Part shown: positions 5,978 through 10,008 of the stretch, piece after piece
How positions within the stretch are numbered: position 1 is the first letter of the stretch
Layout: each line of letters opens with the position of its first letter
Assembly: GCA_017515355.1 (NCBI GenBank)
Contig: JAFWGD010000197.1
Location: 1-10,008, forward strand
Origin: Coriobacteriales bacterium
GTDB lineage: Bacteria; Actinomycetota; Coriobacteriia; Coriobacteriales; CADBOM01
DNA length: 10,008 nt
Reading direction: 5' to 3'
Program-made: the position numbers and the translations under genes
The notes under the pieces: model-generated
Databases searched by the model: none
What the model was told of the DNA's origin: nothing
Seen by the model: the letters and a program-made list of their open reading frames with translations, nothing else

Positions 5978-7678
5978 ATGGATCTCTTTCTCCTCGTCAT
6001 ATCCATGTTCATCGCCGTCTTGGTGTCGGTGATCGTCAACGACTACGTCCCGAAGGTCTCCACCCCGCTGATCCAGATAGTCCTCGGGGTGCTGATATCG
6101 ATCTTCGCAACCACCAAGATCACTGGCTTCGACACCGAGCTGTTCCTGGTTTTGTTCATCGCGCCGATCCTCTTCGACGACGGCTTCCAACTCGACAAGC
6201 GCACCTTCTGGGACCAGAAGGGCCCTGTGCTCTCCCTAGCAGTCGGGCTCGTCTTCGCACTCGTGCTCATCGTCGGCTTCTTCACCCACGCGATCGTCCC
6301 GTCCATCCCGCTCGCAGCCGCCTTCGCCTTCGCCGCAGCGCTCGGGCCAACCGACCCGGTGGCGGTCTCAGCGCTTACCAAGCGCGTGCCGGTCTCGAAC
6401 AGGCAGCAGGTTCTGCTCACGGGAGAGGCGCTCCTCAACGACGCCTCGTCGCTCGTCTCCTTCCAGTTCGCGCTGCGCGCCGTCGTCATCGGCTCCTTCT
6501 CGCTGCTCGCAGCCTCGCTCGCAACGCTTGTCAGCTTCATTGGCGGCATAGTCGTCGGCATCGCGCTGATGTTCATCCGCGGCCTGATCATGCGCGGCAT
6601 CGCCAACATCGGCCTCGACAACCCCTCCTTCATCACGATCTTCGAGGTTATCACGCCGTTCCTCGTCTTCCTTATCGCCAGCCTCTTCCATGTCAGCGAG
6701 ATCATCGCCGTCGTCACCGCCGGCATCATGTACTCGATGTCATCCGACAGGCACAAGGCCAAGGGAGCGCAGGATAGCGTGGTCTCGGAGAGCGTCTGGA
6801 ACACGCTGACCTTCTCACTCAACAGCATCGTCTTCGTGATGATGGGAATCCTGCTCCCTCAGATCCTGCCCACAGTATGGGTCAATCCCGCAATCGCCAA
6901 CTGGCGCCTGGTGTTGTTCGTCATCGCCATCACGCTCGTGCTTTACGCCGTCAGGTTCATCTGGGTCCTCTTCATCAAGACGAACGACGATGTCAGATCC
7001 GACATCTCCGCTGGCACCTACGCCAAGAACAAGCTGAGGTCGACGCTGATCATGACGCTTGCTGGCGCGAAGGGAGTGGTGACGTTCGCCGTCGCGATGT
7101 CGATACCCGCCGTGCTGCTCACCGGAGACCCCTTCCCTGAGCGAGAGCTCATCCTCTTCCTGGCCAGCGGGGTTATCCTGCTCACGCTGCTGGCAGCGAA
7201 CTTCATCCTTCCGCTGCTGATGCCGAAGCCGGTCGACGACGCAGGCTTGGAGACCAGCGAGGCCGAGCTGATGATCGAGGAGTACCGCAAGATCATCGGC
7301 GCACTCGGCGAGAAGCGCACCCCCGAGAACGAGGCGGCGGTCAACGCGATCGCATCCAAATACCGTAGGCGAATCGGAAGGCTGCGCGAGGAGCACGACA
7401 TCGAGCCGCAGCGCCATATCGACCTCAGCATGGTGCTGATCTCATGGGAGACCGACAACGTGATCGACATGGTCGCCTCACGCAAGGTCAACCCGCTATG
7501 CGGCTATTCCTTCGTCTGCGCGCTTCGCGAGCACGCGCAAGGCTCGGATCGAAGAGCGCCCTGGTCGAGGGCGCGAAGGCTCTCAAAGATTGCCTCGTTC
7601 ACTTTTGGGGCCTGCTTCGGGAAAGGCGCGCCTTGCGAAAGTCCGGCTCGTCGTTGCCCCAAAAATGGCCGCGCATGA
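5978..7678 (+). CDS. Na+/H+ antiporter, CPA1/NhaP type (membrane domain intact, tail frameshifted)
   Basis: The frame encodes 566 residues. Residues 1 to about 410 form the 12-13 span transport domain of a monovalent cation:proton antiporter. The ion site motifs are clear: GPTDPVAV (123-130, with T125-D126-P127) and GEALLNDASS (149-158, with N154-D155). A conserved Arg lies in YAVRFIW, and AGAKGVVTFAVAMSIP matches the family RGxxxxA block with Lys for Arg. It should exchange cytoplasmic Na+ (or K+) for protons. A helical cytoplasmic tail follows (EEYRKIIGALGEKR and onward). From about residue 506, after SRKVNP, the sequence loses its character and ends at a TGA, while sensible tail sequence continues in other frames to 8078. 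AGGGAG (5968-5973) precedes the ATG. The antiporter call is firm; whether a functional protein is made is not. Confidence 0.85.
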   Translation: MDLFLLVISMFIAVLVSVIVNDYVPKVSTPLIQIVLGVLISIFATTKITGFDTELFLVLFIAPILFDDGFQLDKRTFWDQKGPVLSLAVGLVFALVLIVGFFTHAIVPSIPLAAAFAFAAALGPTDPVAVSALTKRVPVSNRQQVLLTGEALLNDASSLVSFQFALRAVVIGSFSLLAASLATLVSFIGGIVVGIALMFIRGLIMRGIANIGLDNPSFITIFEVITPFLVFLIASLFHVSEIIAVVTAGIMYSMSSDRHKAKGAQDSVVSESVWNTLTFSLNSIVFVMMGILLPQILPTVWVNPAIANWRLVLFVIAITLVLYAVRFIWVLFIKTNDDVRSDISAGTYAKNKLRSTLIMTLAGAKGVVTFAVAMSIPAVLLTGDPFPERELILFLASGVILLTLLAANFILPLLMPKPVDDAGLETSEAELMIEEYRKIIGALGEKRTPENEAAVNAIASKYRRRIGRLREEHDIEPQRHIDLSMVLISWETDNVIDMVASRKVNPLCGYSFVCALREHAQGSDRRAPWSRARRLSKIASFTFGACFGKGAPCESPARRCPKNGRA

Positions 7679-8078
7679 TCGAGAGGGAGCGCAGCTTCTC
7701 TGAGGTCTGGGTCGACACCTACAAGGAGATCAAGCGCAGCAACAGGGAGAATGCGCTAGGGAAGATCGACGAGGCCATCGAGAGCGGCTCGCTTTCGCAT
7801 TGCGCCTCCACCGACGACCTGATGAACATGAAGCGCTCCTACGAGAACAGGATGATCGAATTGCTTTGGGCTCGAGCATCTCGAAGCTCATTCCTGGCCA
7901 TGAGGGATTCATCTTCGCGAGGTACAGCGAGGGCGACGACGCCGACCTCGAGGACTTCGCCATCCGCGCCGAGCGCATCGCGATCCGCCGTCTCGAGGAG
8001 AGCGGCAAGCTCTCCAAGGAATCGGCGCGCATGCTGCGAAACGAGCTCGCGATGAGGGAGCTCGACCTGAGCGATTAA
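7496..8078 (+). pseudogene. Detached C-terminal tail of the Na+/H+ antiporter, two frame changes
   Basis: The cytoplasmic tail continues in the next frame (codons in phase with 7498) as a Lys/Arg/Glu-rich stretch including PRMIERERSFSEVWVDTYKE, EIKRSNRENALGKIDEAIES and DLMNMKRSYENRMIEL. It then continues in a third frame from about 7866 (LGSSISKLIPGHEGF and onward to ELAMRELDLSD), ending with TAA at 8076-8078. Both changes are -1 in phase, as expected from two one-base deletions; for instance, one G added after 7495 gives NPAMR, and one base added near 7864 joins IEL to LGSS. The first change could instead come from the 68-bp palindrome at 7600-7667, since 68 is 3n+2. Repaired, the protein would be near 700 residues, in the range of NhaK-like antiporters. 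Sequencing error is possible. No independent start with a good ribosome site is seen. Confidence 0.7.
7600..7667. repeat. 68-bp imperfect palindrome inside the antiporter tail
   Basis: CACTTTTGGGGC (7600-7611) and GCCCCAAAAATG (7656-7667) are inverted copies matching at 11 of 12 positions. The 44-base interior contains the perfect palindrome AAGGCGCGCCTT (7623-7634) with partly symmetric flanks. The stretch uses T/A-ending codons more than the rest of the gene, suggesting an inserted repeat element; no target duplication is visible. Confidence 0.5.
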
Positions 8079-8080
8079 GG

Positions 8081-8098
8081 CGCTTTGATGCTAAAGCG
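8081..8098. terminator. Weak hairpin between convergent antiporter and maf-fusion genes
   Basis: CGCTTT (8081-8086) and AAAGCG (8093-8098) form a 6-bp stem with a 6-base loop, 3 bases after the antiporter-tail stop and 13 bases beyond the opposite gene's stop. The stem has A and T tracts on either side of its loop but no T-run follows. It may mark both transcript ends. Confidence 0.35.
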
Positions 8099-8110
8099 GA
8101 CTGTTGCCGC

Positions 8111-9325
8111 TCAGAGGCGAATCAGCTTCGAAGGCGTTGCGATCGTGGGCAGCGGCATGTCGAAACTCTCGGTGGCGAAGCGCCCATGGAACATCTGCTC
8201 ATCGAAGAATATGCCGACGAGCTTGGCGCCGAGGCTCTCGCGCGCCAGATAGGTGTCGTAGTACCCTCCGCCATAGCCGATTCGGTTGTTGAGCTCATCG
8301 AACGCGACGCCAGGGGCGATGATGAGGTCGATCTCGCTCTCGCCGAGCGCCTTCGCTCCCTCGGGCAGGCTTGCGCGGTCGGCAGGCTTGGCTATGAAGT
8401 CGGGCTTTGTCATCGAACCGCCGGCCTCTGGGCTCATGACATCCTCCGGGCTCACGACGACGAACTCCATCTCGCGTCCTCCGAGCACGACGGGAACGGA
8501 GATCTCCTTGCCCTCGGGAAGGGCCTGCAGCAAATGGTCGAGCGAGAGCTCGGTTCCGTATGGGCTGTAGACGGCGATGCTGCTGGCCTCGCGATACTCC
8601 GGCATTTCCATCACGCGCTCGCACGCGAGCCTCGAGAGCTCCTCGCGCCTCGCGGGGCCGATCGCCTTGCGCGCAGCCTTCGCCGCCTTGCGGATCTTCG
8701 GCTTGTCCATCGGCTCGCACTCTAGGCCTGAGAGAATCTCGACGACGCTTTCGATCGGGAAGCCCACGACGTTGCTGTAGCTGCCCTCGAACCCTTCGAC
8801 GAACTTGGAGGCGCCACCTTGGATCCCATAGCCGCCAGCTTTGTCGAATGGCTCGCCCGACGCGATGTAGTCGGAGATCTCGTCTTCGCAAAGCTTCCTG
8901 AACGTGACCGAGGTGGTCTGGACGAAGGAGACCTCGCCCCCTGCGAACAGGATGCAGACTCCGCTGATGACCTGGTGGGTCCTGCCGCTGAGCGCGCGCA
9001 GCATGCGCCTTGCATCTGCGACGTCGGCTGGCTTGTTGAAGATCTCGCCGTCGAGCACGACCATCGTGTCGCAGCCGATGACCGGGTGCGAGTCGTCGCC
9101 ACCAAGGGCGGCTAGCACGTCATGCGCCTTGGCCTTCGCAATCGCGACCGCCTGTTCGCTGACAGGCAGACCCGAATCGACGGACTCGTCGCAATTCGAG
9201 GCGACGCAAATGAAGGACGCCCCCGCCTCGCGAAGAAGCTCACGGCGCCGCGGAGAGGCCGATGCGAGTATGGAATCTGGGAGTTTTGGCGACAATTCCC
9301 TCACTTGTCCTACAAATAGCGTCAA
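8111..9325 (-). CDS. Fusion of Maf nucleoside triphosphate pyrophosphatase and 5-formyltetrahydrofolate cyclo-ligase
   Basis: 404 residues in two domains. Residues about 17-198 are Maf: LASASPRRRELL (20-31), DESVD, the catalytic-Asp motif GCDTMVVLDG (D86), NKPAD, SGRTHQVISG and GGYGIQGGASKFVEG. The last motif, with Q169, fits the YhdE/dTTP-UTP type; the domain should hydrolyse non-canonical or pyrimidine NTPs. Residues about 207-404 are 5-formyl-THF cyclo-ligase (methenyl-THF synthetase), which recycles 5-formyl-THF using ATP: KIRKAAKAARKA, AVYSPYGTEL, APGVAFD and the signature NRIGYGGGYYD (347-357). Met206 sits exactly at the junction, where a separate second gene would start, but without a strong ribosome site. 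The frame opens at TTG 9325; GTG 9304, with AGGA three bases before it, is an equally good start and would remove seven residues outside the Maf domain. Both domains look catalytically complete. Confidence 0.9.
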   Translation of the reverse strand: MTLFVGQVRELSPKLPDSILASASPRRRELLREAGASFICVASNCDESVDSGLPVSEQAVAIAKAKAHDVLAALGGDDSHPVIGCDTMVVLDGEIFNKPADVADARRMLRALSGRTHQVISGVCILFAGGEVSFVQTTSVTFRKLCEDEISDYIASGEPFDKAGGYGIQGGASKFVEGFEGSYSNVVGFPIESVVEILSGLECEPMDKPKIRKAAKAARKAIGPARREELSRLACERVMEMPEYREASSIAVYSPYGTELSLDHLLQALPEGKEISVPVVLGGREMEFVVVSPEDVMSPEAGGSMTKPDFIAKPADRASLPEGAKALGESEIDLIIAPGVAFDELNNRIGYGGGYYDTYLARESLGAKLVGIFFDEQMFHGRFATESFDMPLPTIATPSKLIRL

Positions 9326-9338
9326 CTGCGTCCAAATG

Positions 9339-9368
9339 ATTATCCCACAACGCCTTTACAGCTATAAT
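9339..9368. promoter_or_regulatory. Divergent promoters of the maf fusion (-) and aldehyde dehydrogenase (+) genes
   Basis: Rightward: a perfect TATAAT at 9363-9368 with a weak TTATCC 17 bases upstream (9340-9345), giving a leader of about 55 nt. Leftward: GATAAT on the minus strand (9344-9339) with a weak TTATAG 17 bases upstream. A leftward start near 9332 would leave only about 7 nt before TTG 9325, favouring GTG 9304. The two elements overlap, so the genes may compete for polymerase. Confidence 0.45.
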
Positions 9369-9428
9369 TATGATTTTGTCAAACGAAATTCGCAGACTTT
9401 CCGAGCATCGAAGAGCAGGAGAGGGTTC

Positions 9429-10008
9429 ATGGCAAAGAAAAAGAAGAACGAAAAGAAGACTTACAAGGAGCTGCGTGCGGAGCGACTCGAGAAGCGCGCC
9501 GAGGACGAGGCCATAGAGTTTGCCCGCAAGGTCGACGTCGCCAAGATCACCCCAGAGTACGCCAAGGATCTCTGCCAGAAGCAGACGCAGTACTTCAACC
9601 ATCGTCTGAACTACCCGATCAAGGAGCGCGAGAAGGCGGTCTCCTTCTTCTCCCTCAACCTAAAGGAGTTCGAGAACCAGCTCGTTCCGGCAATCGCCGC
9701 AGACCTGAAGATAAGCGAGTTCGAGGCGTTCCTCACCGAGGTCGCTCCCGTCCACTACGAGTTCAAGTGCATGAACAAGAACGTCCGCGACTGGACCAGA
9801 ACGCGCAACCACCTGCCGATCATGGACAGGCTGATCTTCAAGAGCACCCGCTTCAGGGAGGTCTGGCGACCCATCGGCGCAACGTGCGTCATCAACTCGT
9901 CTCGCAGCCCCTTCGCTGCAGCCATGATTCCTGCGATCAACCTGCTTGCCGCTGGATGCACCGGCACCATCAAGAACCCGGCGCACTTCGAGAGGACCAA
10001 CCAGATCA
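9429..10008 (+). CDS. Aldehyde dehydrogenase family protein, class-3-like, N-terminal part (cut by window end)
   Basis: 193 codons are visible and the gene runs off the window. After a Lys/Glu-rich leader (MAKKKKNEKK to about residue 45), residues about 48-190 follow the class 3 ALDH N-terminal pattern: QTQYFNHRLNYPIKEREKAV, AADLKISEFEAFLTEVAPVHYE, then RPIGATCVINSSRSP (147-161), AAMIPAINLLAAG and TIKNP (K182, the cofactor-binding Lys position). The family oxidises aldehydes with NAD(P)+ in the cytoplasm. Where typical members have SPWNYP or GPWNYP, this one has NSSRSP: the oxyanion-hole Asn position is Arg159. It may therefore be an acylating or otherwise altered enzyme, or a divergent non-canonical one; the catalytic Cys lies outside the window. 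AGGAG (9417-9421) stands 7 bases before ATG, a strong ribosome site. Confidence 0.75.
   Translation, partial: MAKKKKNEKKTYKELRAERLEKRAEDEAIEFARKVDVAKITPEYAKDLCQKQTQYFNHRLNYPIKEREKAVSFFSLNLKEFENQLVPAIAADLKISEFEAFLTEVAPVHYEFKCMNKNVRDWTRTRNHLPIMDRLIFKSTRFREVWRPIGATCVINSSRSPFAAAMIPAINLLAAGCTGTIKNPAHFERTNQI

Noticed and set aside
7490..7500. Programmed -1 ribosomal frameshift in the antiporter
   Set aside because: No X XXY YYZ slippery heptamer or adjacent pseudoknot is visible at this site or near 7864, and two such events in one tail would be exceptional.

Overview
The window is high-GC bacterial DNA with dense, GC3-rich genes on both strands. Gene content suggests an anaerobic actinobacterium of the Coriobacteriia/Eggerthellales type: a UroD-like corrinoid methyltransferase homologue, a polyferredoxin with many cysteine clusters, a Maf/5-formyl-THF cyclo-ligase fusion and an NCS2 purine permease. 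This placement is an inference from gene content and composition; there is no rRNA or other marker gene to confirm it.

Layout. 8-1009 (+): UroD-superfamily methyltransferase-like protein, followed by a strong terminator. 1160-2542 (+): NCS2 nucleobase permease with its own promoter. 2594-2830 (-): small single-span membrane protein, convergent with the permease. 2831-3143: 313 bp without a convincing gene, holding overlapping AT-rich inverted repeats, a GC-rich hairpin and a consensus -10 box. 3144-4496 (+): citrate synthase, followed by a terminator. 4582-5760 (-): iron-sulfur protein with about five Cys clusters and a middle part resembling the MvhD/FlpD hydrogenase delta subunit. 5978-8078 (+): CPA1/NhaP-type Na+/H+ antiporter whose membrane domain is intact but whose cytoplasmic tail is split over three reading frames. 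8111-9325 (-): Maf nucleotide pyrophosphatase fused to 5-formyltetrahydrofolate cyclo-ligase. 9429-10008 (+): N-terminal part of an unusual class-3-like aldehyde dehydrogenase, cut by the window end.

The genes are mostly single transcription units, alternating in strand, with hairpins at the convergent ends and divergent promoter regions at 5761-5977 and 9326-9428. I see no multi-gene operon, CRISPR array, tRNA, rRNA or transposase. The common theme is anaerobic central and one-carbon metabolism (citrate synthase, folate cyclo-ligase, corrinoid methyl transfer, ferredoxin, aldehyde oxidation) plus housekeeping transport. I see no clear new multi-gene system. The points most worth a second look are the broken antiporter tail with a 68-bp imperfect palindrome inside it, the Maf-cyclo-ligase fusion, a UroD-like protein lacking the usual zinc cysteines, the polyferredoxin architecture, and an aldehyde dehydrogenase lacking the usual oxyanion-hole Asn.
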